Shown: positions 1 through 8,323 of the stretch, piece after piece
How the letters are laid out: each line of letters opens with the position of its first letter
Position numbering within the stretch: the first letter of the stretch is position 1
From: Caldithrix sp.
Lineage (GTDB): Bacteria; Zhuqueibacterota; Zhuqueibacteria; Thermofontimicrobiales; Sulfurfontimicrobiaceae
Reading direction: 5' to 3'
DNA length: 64,000 bases
Assembly (NCBI GenBank): GCA_020722815.1
Contig: DYKB01000008.1
Span: 1 to 64,000 of the forward strand
Translations under genes and position numbers: made by a program
Notes under the pieces: model-generated
The model's input: only the letters and a program-made list of their open reading frames with translations
Database searches by the model: none
What the model was told of the DNA's origin: nothing

Positions 1-128
1 ACCCTTTTCAGCAAAGCTGATCGTTTGATGAGGCGCAGTCGGCTTGAGAATATTCTGGCAGACTTTAGCCACCGCTGCCCTGGACACAAAAAATGAAAAT
101 TGTTTGTTTTCACCCGGTGATCGGTCAC
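1..128 (-). mobile_element. Partial copy of MITE-like repeat, cut by window edge
   Basis: These 128 bases are a close but imperfect reverse complement of 4281-4408, the first 128 bases of the MITE-like element described there. The copy ends at 128 with GTGATCGGTCAC, a diverged form of the terminal repeat. It continues off the left side of the window, so its full length is unknown. Its outer end points inward, toward the CHAT operon, as does the matching end of the other copy. Short open frames inside it are not credible genes. Confidence 0.85.
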
Positions 129-199
129 AAAAATATTTATTTAACATTAATATTTTTAATTTCTTATGGGATTTATTTAATAAATTTAAAAATATTCCA

Positions 200-457
200 T
201 CAGGCCACATTTTGCGTGGCGGGTCCCCCAGCAGGGCGCGTCGGCACTTGTTTTTTAGGTTTTTTGGTTTTTTCAGGTTTCTTTTGGGGGTCGTCTTTTT
301 TATCGACTTTTGTCAATAGCACGCTTAGAGACGAAGATGGCACCGTTATTCGGGCATAATTCTCAGGTAGTGATTGATTGAATAAGTAGCCGATCATTAA
401 GAAACCACTGCAAAGAAAAATGATAAATCCCCGTTTAATTTTTATTGCCCAATTCAT
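200..457 (-). CDS. Small single-TM protein with Lys/Pro-rich tail
   Basis: This 85-residue protein has one hydrophobic segment at about residues 8-27 (GFIIFLCSGFLMIGYLF). A polar stretch follows, then a Lys/Pro-rich C-terminus (residues about 54-80). The ATG at 457 is preceded by a strong Shine-Dalgarno sequence, AGGAGG, about 5 bases upstream, which is the main reason to accept the gene. It lies 116 bp downstream of the CHASE2-CHAT gene on the same strand and may be the last gene of that operon. The segment could be an uncleaved signal anchor with the charged tail outside the cytoplasm. I recognise no family; partnership with the CHAT protein is only inferred from position. Confidence 0.55.
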   Translation of the reverse strand: MNWAIKIKRGFIIFLCSGFLMIGYLFNQSLPENYARITVPSSSLSVLLTKVDKKDDPQKKPEKTKKPKKQVPTRPAGGPATQNVA

Positions 458-573
458 ATCGTCCTCCTGTTAAAAAGATTTCATCTGCATACATCTTACC
501 AGACGAATCAAATTTTATTTTAAGCCAGGAAAAGCGGACGATTTTTTTTAAAATTAAAAAAGATTGCTGAGAA

Positions 574-3051
574 TTAAAATTTCACTGTTGGATCCCCATA
601 TAAAGTATAAAAATAACGCGTAATATCGCATTCTGGATCATATTGGTTTTTATTCTGCGTGTTTGATAGCTTGATTCGGGCTTGCCGAAGGGCTTCCCCA
701 ACCGTCATTCGCTTCTGTATAAAATTTTGATAAAAAATTTCAGAAAATCTTCGTGCGGTTGTTTCAACAATATCATTGGTGGTTACAATACACGCTACGG
801 CTCCGGATGCCAGGAATTCTGTGGCTAAATCATCATATTTATCCCATACGTGTCCTAAATTACCGGAATTGCAGCCATTTAGAAAAACAATCGGCCTGGA
901 ATGAAAGCGTAATCCTTGTCCCTGAATCGTTCCGGTTTCTAAAAATTGCTTATGATCGATATCCAGTCGTGATTTTTCAATGTGTCCTGTATAATGAATA
1001 ATTCGTAAATTTAATCCATTTTTAACGAAATCCGTCAGATCCGTGAGAAAGGTTTCAACGTTACTGCTAGATTTAGGAATCACGTTATGTTCAATATCCA
1101 ATAGCCGATGTATATAATTAATTTCTTTTTCGGCTTCTTTTAAGGCTTTTCCAGGTTCCCCAGTCCAGGTCCCGTACAAAAATAGCGCTGCTTTTTTCTT
1201 AAAAGGAATGGAAATCCAATTTTCACCGCTATCCGAACCTCTTAAATTAGCGCGATCGATTGCCAGTGAGTAGCTGAGTGGATACAAATCACATAAAAAT
1301 TTGTTGGATTCACGATGATAAGCCCAATGCCAGGGGATAGTCAGTTCATCAACAACAAAATTCAGGTACGAATGCTGCGCTGAAAGTTCCTGCAGCTCGC
1401 TAAAAGTCGGCATTAAGCCAAAATCATTATAGACCGTTTCGCCAATTCTTTTTAATAGTTCCAGCGGTTTGAGATGTAATTTACATTTTTCTTGTAGATA
1501 ACTATAATATGCTTGCTCCAGTTTTGCTTTATCGTGGGCTAATTTATTCATTCTTTCCTGGGTACAATTAAAGGGATTCTGGCTTTGCGGACTTCGATGA
1601 AAGGCCGAAAATCCATGTTTTCGATCTTTTTCTGTTTCAATCGTATGAATAATAGCGTAATTTTCCCGTACTTTAATGAGCGAAATTACAATTCTGATAA
1701 AAGGAATGATTTCTTCCTGTTGGCTTGATTCTGTTTGAATTTTTTTGAATTTATCCCGCAAAAAACGGTATTTTAGATTTTGCAAAGGATTAAAATTTTG
1801 TGTAATTTCGCCTTCAAATATAAAAACAATGTTCAACATTAAAAAAATAGTTGGGGTAAATAAATTCAGGACATGGCCAAAGTTGGTAAAGAGAAAAAAA
1901 ACCCCCAGCCAATATAAACCGCATAATCCGCAAATTAAAAGAAAACGGTTTATTCGCTTCAGACGGAAAATGAAAAATGCACAAATAAAGCCCAAAACAA
2001 AAAGTGCCAGAATGGTATAGAAACCACCTAATTCATAAATATATTTATTTTCCAGAATATTTGTCAATAATGTGGCATGCAGAAAGATTCCTGGAAGATT
2101 GTCTGAAAACGGGGCTGAAAAAATATCTGCCCCGGTTGTGTTTCCGACAAGAACAATTTTGTCTTTAAATATTGAATAATCTGCCAGTTCAGATGGTGCG
2201 TTTTCAATTTTTTCAGCAAGGTTGAGAATATCAATAAAAGAGTAACATTTTTCTTTGAAGACACTTAAATCACCTGAATAATTGATATGAACCACCGCAT
2301 TTTTTGAGACAGGGATTTCAAGTTTTTTTGACGAATGAACTGGAAATGTAATTTTCCTGTCAGAAATAGCGAACTGATTTACATCAATATTCAAATATTG
2401 GCGCAGGATTTCCATTACAAATGCCGGATAAGCTGCCCCTTGATAATTGATAAACAGGGGGATTTGATTTCCCATCAGTACCAGGCTATCCGGGCAGACA
2501 TTGATATGTCCCAGGGACACCACTTGATGAAAAATTGTTCTATTGGGTAGCGTGACGTTTGAGGCCTGAAGCAGTCGGCTCAAATCAAAATTTTGTATCA
2601 TCCAGGCAAATTTTCGAATAGAAGAATCAACCTTTGAAGAATCAACTTCAATATCATCATTAAAAAGCGGGTGAAAGTAACATGGAAGAACAACATTCGA
2701 ACAATTTTGAAAAAAATTTGAAATCAGGGTGCGTTCAACATCCGGATATTGATGTGCGAATTGCAAATCATAGCCAATAACTTTTGCCCCAAGCCGCTTC
2801 AATGCCAGACCAATTGCTGCAAAATTTCTAAATGAATCAAAAGAATGACCAAGTGAGCGCTGGGTTTTATCCTCAATAAGGACTAAAATCAGATCGGGAT
2901 GGACGGATTTCATCCCGCGGAACCGGAACCGATAATCTACCGTCTGTCGCTCAAAATTTGTTATTAAGGATGTCTTGCTAATCAATAAACTTAACAGCGC
3001 CAAAATAAAGATGGCCCCAAATCGATAAACGACAGTTTTCATCAGGTTCAT
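574..3051 (-). CDS. CHASE2 sensor - CHAT (caspase-like) membrane protease
   Basis: About 825 residues. One TM segment (about 10-27) is followed by an extracytoplasmic CHASE2 domain (about 31-340, starting with the typical VDYRFRFRG and LILVLIEDKT blocks). Three TM helices follow (about 344-363, 370-392 and 397-414), then a long cytoplasmic part ending in a CHAT domain (about 580-826). The CHAT catalytic pair is visible: His691 in YTGH and Cys728 in FLNGCNSG (numbered from the GTG at 3054). The ending YGDPTVKF is typical of CHAT. CHASE2 domains sense unknown external ligands; CHAT domains are caspase/separase-fold cysteine peptidases. Start is ambiguous among GTG 3054, ATG 3051 and ATG 3042, none with a good SD. 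It is downstream of the zf-HC2 and ECF sigma genes, which suggests signal-dependent proteolysis. Domain call is firm; the substrate is unknown. Confidence 0.93.
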   Translation of the reverse strand: MNLMKTVVYRFGAIFILALLSLLISKTSLITNFERQTVDYRFRFRGMKSVHPDLILVLIEDKTQRSLGHSFDSFRNFAAIGLALKRLGAKVIGYDLQFAHQYPDVERTLISNFFQNCSNVVLPCYFHPLFNDDIEVDSSKVDSSIRKFAWMIQNFDLSRLLQASNVTLPNRTIFHQVVSLGHINVCPDSLVLMGNQIPLFINYQGAAYPAFVMEILRQYLNIDVNQFAISDRKITFPVHSSKKLEIPVSKNAVVHINYSGDLSVFKEKCYSFIDILNLAEKIENAPSELADYSIFKDKIVLVGNTTGADIFSAPFSDNLPGIFLHATLLTNILENKYIYELGGFYTILALFVLGFICAFFIFRLKRINRFLLICGLCGLYWLGVFFLFTNFGHVLNLFTPTIFLMLNIVFIFEGEITQNFNPLQNLKYRFLRDKFKKIQTESSQQEEIIPFIRIVISLIKVRENYAIIHTIETEKDRKHGFSAFHRSPQSQNPFNCTQERMNKLAHDKAKLEQAYYSYLQEKCKLHLKPLELLKRIGETVYNDFGLMPTFSELQELSAQHSYLNFVVDELTIPWHWAYHRESNKFLCDLYPLSYSLAIDRANLRGSDSGENWISIPFKKKAALFLYGTWTGEPGKALKEAEKEINYIHRLLDIEHNVIPKSSSNVETFLTDLTDFVKNGLNLRIIHYTGHIEKSRLDIDHKQFLETGTIQGQGLRFHSRPIVFLNGCNSGNLGHVWDKYDDLATEFLASGAVACIVTTNDIVETTARRFSEIFYQNFIQKRMTVGEALRQARIKLSNTQNKNQYDPECDITRYFYTLYGDPTVKF

Positions 3052-3054
3052 CAC

Positions 3055-3413
3055 TTAAATTTATTTTTAATGGATAGATAATTTAGAAGGAGCAAAATTA
3101 AAGATAATAACCATAATTTTAATATATAATAAAAATTTGTAATAATCAATTGATTTTTTAGTACAGTTGATGATTATCGATTGCGTTGAGTAAAATAAGC
3201 TGTATCGAATTGGAAATTATGCACCACCTGTGAGTCATAAGGGGAAAAATTTTGAGTTTAATCACCTCTAAAATTAAATGGGAAAGGGGGTAAATGAATA
3301 AAATATCCGGTGGAAAAAAAAGCCGGCCAATTCAATTACTCATCGAATGGCCTGCCAAATCATATTTTTCATCCTGAAGGGAATCATTTCTCCTGAAAAC
3401 ACATCGAAAGTCG
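3055..3413. other. Intergenic region upstream of CHAT gene
   Basis: This 359-bp AT-rich stretch has no credible gene. It contains one sigma-70-like promoter candidate on the minus strand (3121-3149). The separate promoter and the size of the gap suggest that the CHAT gene can be transcribed independently of the zf-HC2 gene. Confidence 0.6.
3121..3149 (-). promoter_or_regulatory. Candidate sigma-70 promoter for CHASE2-CHAT gene
   Basis: On the minus strand, TTGATT (3149-3144) and TATATT (3126-3121) are separated by exactly 17 bases, about 70 bases upstream of the CHAT start. The region is very AT-rich, so a chance match is possible, but the layout matches other candidates in this window. Confidence 0.4.
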
Positions 3414-4094
3414 TTAGGAATTCATATATTTAATATTTTCAATATGATAACCATCGACTTGAATTAGATATTCACCGGGTAAAAAATCATCAAATATGGC
3501 AGTTCCAAATTCATCACTTTTTTGTGTTTCCAGTTTCATTGCTGTTGTTGAATAAAGATGAACATTCAGATCGGCTTCTCCTACATTAATAGCAAGATTT
3601 CCGCCATCATGATGAATTTCTTTTAAACCACGGGTTTGTCGACCCAAAAATGCTGGTGCCGGTTCAAGCGGATAAATAATCAGGCTGGCAACAGTCATCA
3701 GGGTTGATTTTAATTGGTGCAGATAATTTTCCAGCTTTTTGTATAGCTGTTCCGCATAGGATGGAACTGAATTTGTGCTGACATCGGTGAGGATACGATG
3801 GTCCAGCCGGTTATAAAGGAAATTGCATGAATCGCACGTCTTAAGGTGTGCTTCGATCTTCTGCTTTTGTGGACCTTTTAATCGTCCTAATAGAAAATCT
3901 ACCAATTTGTTTTCAATTTCGGCGCATTCAGTTTTATTTTCTTGCTGCATTTCAGCAAGGAGATTGGCAAATTTTTCTTTTTTTGTGTTGCATTCAACGC
4001 AAGTTAACAAGTGATTATCAATTTCCTCGCGTTTTTCTTTTGTCAGGCCATATCGCGTCAGATACAGCAGTATTTGATTATCAGTAATGTGCAT
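3414..4094 (-). CDS. Double zf-HC2 protein, putative anti-sigma factor
   Basis: 226 residues from the ATG at 4094, chosen because GGAGGT lies 5 bases upstream; an in-frame TTG at 4106 overlaps that SD. Two zinc-finger anti-sigma (zf-HC2) motifs are visible: H28-x3-C32-x2-C35, and a complete C57...H83-x3-C87-x2-C90. The C-terminal part contains a beta-rich stretch (LPGEYLIQVDGY) resembling a carboxypeptidase-regulatory or SpaA-like fold. There is no clear TM helix, only a weak hydrophobic stretch at about 139-155, so the protein may be cytoplasmic. zf-HC2 proteins commonly sequester ECF sigma factors, and an ECF gene lies upstream on the same strand, separated by a MITE-like insertion. Partnership with that sigma factor is inferred. 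Confidence 0.8.
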   Translation of the reverse strand: MHITDNQILLYLTRYGLTKEKREEIDNHLLTCVECNTKKEKFANLLAEMQQENKTECAEIENKLVDFLLGRLKGPQKQKIEAHLKTCDSCNFLYNRLDHRILTDVSTNSVPSYAEQLYKKLENYLHQLKSTLMTVASLIIYPLEPAPAFLGRQTRGLKEIHHDGGNLAINVGEADLNVHLYSTTAMKLETQKSDEFGTAIFDDFLPGEYLIQVDGYHIENIKYMNS

Positions 4095-4280
4095 GGTAAC
4101 CTCCAATTAGCCATCAAACATATATAGTAGACGTTTGAAATTTAAAATTAATCCCCGGAATGCAAAATTTTTTTAAATTTTTTGAGTCAGCCTGACTGGA
4201 TAGAACCAGGAGTTAGTTCTTGATTGGTTTAAATATAAGATATAATATCAGATTTAACAAAAAGTTATGACTTTAAAATG

Positions 4281-4754
4281 GTAACCGATCACAGGGTGAA
4301 AACAAACAATTTTCATTTTTTGTGTCCAAGTCAGCGGTGGATAAAGCCTGCTAGAATATCCTCAAGCCGACGGTGCATCATCAAAAGATCAGCTTTGCTG
4401 AAAAGGGTGAACACTTTATTGAATGTTGTCATCCGACATTGTCGCTGAAAAAGATTGCGAAAGATAACGTTTGCTGGATTTGACCCATCCGGTTGGTTGC
4501 GGTAACACCTTATTCACCTTGGTAATCCGCCAAATCCGGGACACCACCAACCTTATTCCCTTATTGGTGATGATAATCAAATGAAAAAATAAGGTAATAA
4601 GGTTAAATTGCCGGGACCCTCGAATTGTTACTAAGGTCAATAAGGTCGATTGGGTTTGATCGCGCGGCCTGGTTGATTAAAAAACTTATTAACCATAGGA
4701 ATCAGTAAAACCGGCGACCCAACAAATTTGATACTATTCGCTGTGATCGGTTAC
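4281..4754. mobile_element. MITE-like element with 14-bp perfect terminal inverted repeats
   Basis: This 474-bp element starts with GTAACCGATCACAG (4281-4294) and ends with its exact reverse complement (4741-4754). The flanks TTTAAAATG (4272-4280) and TTTAAATG (4755-4762) look like a slightly decayed target duplication. No transposase or credible ORF is inside; a 74-codon minus-strand frame at 4416-4640 has no SD and no recognisable domain. Its first 128 bp recur inverted at 1-128, showing it is a dispersed repeat. It sits between the ECF sigma gene and the zf-HC2 gene, so it probably inserted into an originally tighter operon. The transposase family that would mobilise it cannot be named from this sequence. 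Confidence 0.8.
4549..4604. repeat. 17-bp hairpin inside the MITE-like element
   Basis: The arms 4549-4565 (AACCTTATTCCCTTATT) and 4588-4604 (AATAAGGTAATAAGGTT) pair over 17 bases with one mismatch around a 22-base loop. The stem is itself built from two ACCTTATT-like repeats. It could act as a transposition or structural signal of the element, or alter transcription read-through toward the zf-HC2 gene. Confidence 0.7.
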
Positions 4755-4802
4755 TTTAAATGTTTAACTTTGAATGAATTATAAATTGCCTTTTACAATA
4801 TT

Positions 4803-5414
4803 TTATTTTTTGATTCCTGTTTTCAGGCGCTCCGAAACACAGCGCTGTAAAAATATTTTTGCGCGTCCCCAGTTGCTACTTACAGTATGCGGATTAATTT
4901 TTAGTAATTTTGCAATTTGTTGCTCTTTATATCCTTCAAGCTTCAACGAGATGATTGCCCGGCGTTTTTCATTTTTGATTTTATCCAGGCAGGTTTGAAT
5001 AATTTGCTGCAATTCCTGAGTCTGTACCTGAGAATCCGGGAGGTTTTCATTTGTCTCTTCTAAAAGGTCCAGCAGATAACGTTGTTCTTCCTTTGATGGG
5101 TGATTGCCATTGACTTCATCAAATAAAGACAGGATAATGAATTTATTGCGATATTTTTGTCGGAGTACGTCCTTTTTTTTGTTAAATAACGTTATAAAAA
5201 ACAGATTTCTAAAGTTCGTAACTTCCCTGGTTTGGAGTGAACGTATTAGTTTAATAAAGATTTCCTGACAGTAGTCCTGTGTAAAGTCGCGTGTTAGTTT
5301 GTCCTGCAAAAAAAAATTTTCAGCAATTGGTAAGTATTTTGAATACAATTTGTTAAAAGCGGTTTGATTTCCCGCCTGAAATTCTTGAACAAATTTTAAA
5401 TCGTCATTTTCCAT
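4803..5414 (-). CDS. ECF-type RNA polymerase sigma factor
   Basis: 203 residues with the two-domain ECF layout. Sigma-2 lies at about residues 10-90, with a region 2.2-like DYCQEIFIKLIRSL block, and sigma-4 at about 140-195. The sigma-4 helix-turn-helix reads QQIAKLLKINPHTVSSNWGRA. No long region 3 or sigma-1.1 is present. The start is ATG 5414; the SD is weak. Upstream there is a good promoter candidate (5517-5545). The next gene on the strand, beyond a 474-bp MITE-like insertion, is a zf-HC2 protein that may be its anti-sigma factor, followed by CHASE2-CHAT. The sigma factor may autoregulate the locus, but I see no duplicated promoter motif that would show this. Confidence 0.9.
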   Translation of the reverse strand: MENDDLKFVQEFQAGNQTAFNKLYSKYLPIAENFFLQDKLTRDFTQDYCQEIFIKLIRSLQTREVTNFRNLFFITLFNKKKDVLRQKYRNKFIILSLFDEVNGNHPSKEEQRYLLDLLEETNENLPDSQVQTQELQQIIQTCLDKIKNEKRRAIISLKLEGYKEQQIAKLLKINPHTVSSNWGRAKIFLQRCVSERLKTGIKK

Positions 5415-5516
5415 AAATTTATAAAGTGGTTATAGTTGAAGAATCCATATTTGCACGAGAAAAAAGATGCGAGTTCTCAATAAACCATTTATTTTACTAT
5501 AAGTTATACATATTTA

Positions 5517-5545
5517 TTTATACGAATAAATTTTATCAATGTCAA
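5517..5545 (-). promoter_or_regulatory. Sigma-70-like promoter for ECF sigma gene
   Basis: On the minus strand, TTGACA (5545-5540) and TATAAA (5522-5517) are spaced by exactly 17 bases, about 100 bases upstream of the ECF sigma start at 5414. This is a near-consensus housekeeping promoter, so the sigma gene probably does not depend only on its own product. Confidence 0.55.
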
Positions 5546-5701
5546 GTGAAAGTTAAATAATTTTAATTTTTGACAGGCTCTTTTACCGATTCGAATGAGT
5601 ATAATTTTATTAAAATAGGACTTGAATTAAAAATCTAAATGTTATATATTTCCAGGTGGAAAATTAATATGCACCATGACTCAAAAATTTAATACAATTT
5701 T

Positions 5702-6289
5702 ATGCGTAATTATCATTATAGCCGTATTTTTCAGGCGTTATTTCTGATTTTGATTATCAGTTGTAAAAGTCCTTTCAGCACTCGGGAAGCCGAAGAACCG
5801 ATTCGGGCACGTTCGAATCGGGAAATTCCATCCGGTCCTGAAGAGGTGCTTCGGAATTTGCAAAGTGCAATTCTTGATAAAAATGTAACGGATTATATGT
5901 ACTGTCTAACATCGATGCCGGATAAGTTCACCTTTATACCAGACGAATTCGTTCGGCAAAATAATCCAACTGTTTTTGTTTCCTGGGGACTCGAATCTGA
6001 AAAAAATCACATGAATTGGGTGAAAAATTATGTTCCGAATGATTCGCTCAGTCGTCTTTTTTTTGATGAGATAAGTAGTGAAGTGTTTGCGGATTCAGCG
6101 ATCATGCAGCGGAAATATACTTTAATTTTAGATCATACGTATCGCGGTAATGTCCCCCGGGAAATGACCGGGCAGGCGGTTTTCTGGATTTTTAAGGATG
6201 AGGGTCATTGGTTTATTCGCAAATGGATTGATATTGGAAATCCGGAAAAACCAAGTTGGAGTACATTAAAGGCTGGATTTGGAAAATGA
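5702..6289 (+). CDS. Putative lipoprotein of unknown function
   Basis: 195 residues with a short basic start, a hydrophobic stretch and a lipobox I-I-S-C at Cys21 (LILIISCKSP), so it is probably a lipid-anchored periplasmic or outer-membrane lipoprotein. The remaining part is about 170 soluble residues rich in aromatic and charged positions, without a domain I can name; the size and pattern are compatible with an NTF2-like or DUF4878-like fold, but this is a guess. Its TGA overlaps the ATG of the polysaccharide deacetylase gene (ATGA at 6286-6289), which implies translational coupling and possibly a joint envelope role. Confidence 0.75.
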   Translation: MRNYHYSRIFQALFLILIISCKSPFSTREAEEPIRARSNREIPSGPEEVLRNLQSAILDKNVTDYMYCLTSMPDKFTFIPDEFVRQNNPTVFVSWGLESEKNHMNWVKNYVPNDSLSRLFFDEISSEVFADSAIMQRKYTLILDHTYRGNVPREMTGQAVFWIFKDEGHWFIRKWIDIGNPEKPSWSTLKAGFGK

Positions 6290-7437
6290 GTATGCAACAA
6301 CAACATCGTTTCTTTTCGTCCGATTTTAAAGCTATCTGGAAAAAAATCGCTATAGGGATTATCATTGTAGTGCTTTTTTTGATTATTTTTAATATTTTCT
6401 TTACGTCAGGAGAAGCGATTATCAGCCGCCCTGTTTCAAAGGCGGAAAAGGATATTATCCAGCAGGAAGAGATAGCGACAATCATCAATAATACTCTCTT
6501 TCAATATGGTATTAAAACCGAGTGGATTACCCAAACGCAGGAAGAAAAAGTCATCCAGGTACCCGGTACGCTACCAATTATCCAGATTTGCCAGGAAATT
6601 GTGAATAATACCCGGCCGAAACAAACTGAAATTCTGAATTCATACGAAGATATTAAAACTGGCACTATCATTCTGGAAATAGGGTACAAAAAAAAATTAC
6701 TTTATCGCCTGAAATTTATTCGCGACGATTCCCTGCTGCCAGGCGCAGGTAAAATTGCGATTATTATCGATGATTTTGGTCATGCTATTTCCGGATTGGT
6801 GCAAGAATTTTTTGATCTGGATTTTTCATTTACAATTTCAATTATTCCTGGATTAAAATATTCAAACCAGATCTCGGAACATGCTCTTTTAAACGAAAAA
6901 GAAATCCTGATCCATCTTCCAATGGAACCGCTCAATGAAAAAGTTGAACCCAATCCATTTCTGATTCTTACTTCACTTTCAGATGAGGAAATACGAACCC
7001 GGGTTCAAAAAGCCAAACAAGTATTTCCGCAGGCTATTGGTACTAATAATCATCAGGGTTCAAAGGCAACGGCAGATGAACGGGTGATGAGAACCTTATT
7101 GAATGAACTAAAGCAGCAAAAATTGGTTTTCGTTGATAGTAAAACAACCAATTTAAGTGTCGGGAATAAAATCGCTAATGAAATAAATCTTCCCAATGCG
7201 GGGCGTGATATTTTTTTGGATCATGAAGATAAGCGTGCGGCTATTAAAAATCAACTGATGGAATTAGCCAGATTAGCCAGTAAAAAACGATATGCAATTG
7301 GAATTGGCCATGTAAAACCGAATACGTTAAAGGTGTTAAAGGAAGAAGTCCCCGGACTTCAACGGTTGGGCTATGAATTTGTTTTTATTTCAGAAATATT
7401 TAATTTAAAGCAAGATATGAAGATGGTGAATAAATGA
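6286..7437 (+). CDS. Divergent polysaccharide deacetylase family protein
   Basis: 383 residues from the ATG at 6286, chosen over an upstream in-frame ATG at 6256 because it makes an ATGA overlap with the preceding stop. A TM anchor lies at about residues 17-40 (AIGIIIVVLFLIIFNIFF), followed by a linker and then a divergent polysaccharide deacetylase domain (YibQ/DUF610-like, NodB-related barrel) at about 155-375. Visible signature stretches are KIAIIIDDFGH, ILIHLPMEP, NNHQGSKAT, LVFVDSKTT and AIGIGHVKPNT. The DD in IIIDDFG and the histidines in IHLPMEP, NNHQGS and GHVKP are the expected metal-site candidates. It likely acts in the periplasm on a glycan; the substrate is unknown for this family. 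Confidence 0.88.
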   Translation: MSMQQQHRFFSSDFKAIWKKIAIGIIIVVLFLIIFNIFFTSGEAIISRPVSKAEKDIIQQEEIATIINNTLFQYGIKTEWITQTQEEKVIQVPGTLPIIQICQEIVNNTRPKQTEILNSYEDIKTGTIILEIGYKKKLLYRLKFIRDDSLLPGAGKIAIIIDDFGHAISGLVQEFFDLDFSFTISIIPGLKYSNQISEHALLNEKEILIHLPMEPLNEKVEPNPFLILTSLSDEEIRTRVQKAKQVFPQAIGTNNHQGSKATADERVMRTLLNELKQQKLVFVDSKTTNLSVGNKIANEINLPNAGRDIFLDHEDKRAAIKNQLMELARLASKKRYAIGIGHVKPNTLKVLKEEVPGLQRLGYEFVFISEIFNLKQDMKMVNK

Positions 7438-7593
7438 AACGCGGTAACCGTGATGACGCATTGCTAATGGTCTGGTCGTGAAACAGGTTTTATAAAATAT
7501 TTTTTGTATATTACAAATTGTATATGACGAAATGTAATTATCTAAAAATTTTCAATACAGAAAATTTAAAAAAATCATAGTCAGGAGAGAAGT

Positions 7594-8307
7594 ATGATAC
7601 GTTTAGGTGTAAATATTGATCATGTGGCCACCTTGCGAGAAGCACGAAAAGGTATGGAGCCCGATCCGGTCGCGGCTGCCGTAATGGTAGAGATGGCCGG
7701 CGCTGATGGTGTGGTGATACATTTGCGCGAGGATCGAAGACATATAAAAGATCGCGATGTCTCTGTCATCAGGCAGGTGGTCAAAACACATCTGAATCTG
7801 GAAATGGCACCCACTGAAGAGATGGTGAAAAAAGCGGTTACGATTCTACCGAATATGGTGACCCTGGTCCCTGAAAAAAGACAGGAAATAACCACCGAAG
7901 GCGGCCTGGATGTCCAAAATCATTATGATTTACTTGAAAATGTAATTTCAACACTCAGAGCCAATAATATCGCGGTTAGTCTTTTTATTGATCCGGATAT
8001 TTATCAGGTGAAAGCTGCTGCGCGCCTGAGAGCCGATTTTGTTGAATTGCATACGGGAAATTATGTCAATGCGGAAGATATGGATCAAATTATTGAAGAA
8101 TTAGAGAAGTTAAAAGCAGCAGCAGTTGCAGCCGCAAAACTGCGTCTGGGAGTGAGTGCCGGACATGGATTAAATTATCAAAATGTTCGTGAAGTCATTA
8201 AAATTAAAGAGGTTGAAGAACTTAATATCGGCCATTCAATTATCAGCCGGGCGGTATTTGTCGGAATGGAAGCGGCAATACGGGATATGTTAAAACTAAT
8301 CCGGTAA
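7594..8307 (+). CDS. pdxJ: Pyridoxine 5'-phosphate synthase PdxJ
   Basis: 237 residues, the normal PdxJ length. PdxJ condenses 1-deoxyxylulose 5-phosphate with 3-amino-2-oxopropyl phosphate in the DXP-dependent vitamin B6 pathway. Diagnostic stretches are [16 protein letters not shown] at the N-terminus, [52 protein letters not shown] and [16 protein letters not shown], giving a complete TIM-barrel with its catalytic His and Glu. The ATG at 7594 follows AGGAGAG. It is convergent with the alpha/beta hydrolase gene, with only 16 bp between stops and no obvious terminator. Confidence 0.97.
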   Translation: MIRLGVNIDHVATLREARKGMEPDPVAAAVMVEMAGADGVVIHLREDRRHIKDRDVSVIRQVVKTHLNLEMAPTEEMVKKAVTILPNMVTLVPEKRQEITTEGGLDVQNHYDLLENVISTLRANNIAVSLFIDPDIYQVKAAARLRADFVELHTGNYVNAEDMDQIIEELEKLKAAAVAAAKLRLGVSAGHGLNYQNVREVIKIKEVEELNIGHSIISRAVFVGMEAAIRDMLKLIR

Positions 8308-8323
8308 TGAATCTGCTGATATT

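Noticed and set aside
44..359. Two overlapping plus-strand frames at the left edge
   Set aside because: They run antisense to the small TM gene and through the repeat fragment; no SD.
4416..4640. 74-codon minus-strand frame inside the MITE-like element
   Set aside because: No SD, no recognisable domain, and it lies wholly in a repeat of non-coding type.
5570..5605. TTGACA...TATAAT pair upstream of the lipoprotein gene
   Set aside because: The spacing is 24 bases, too long for a sigma-70 promoter.
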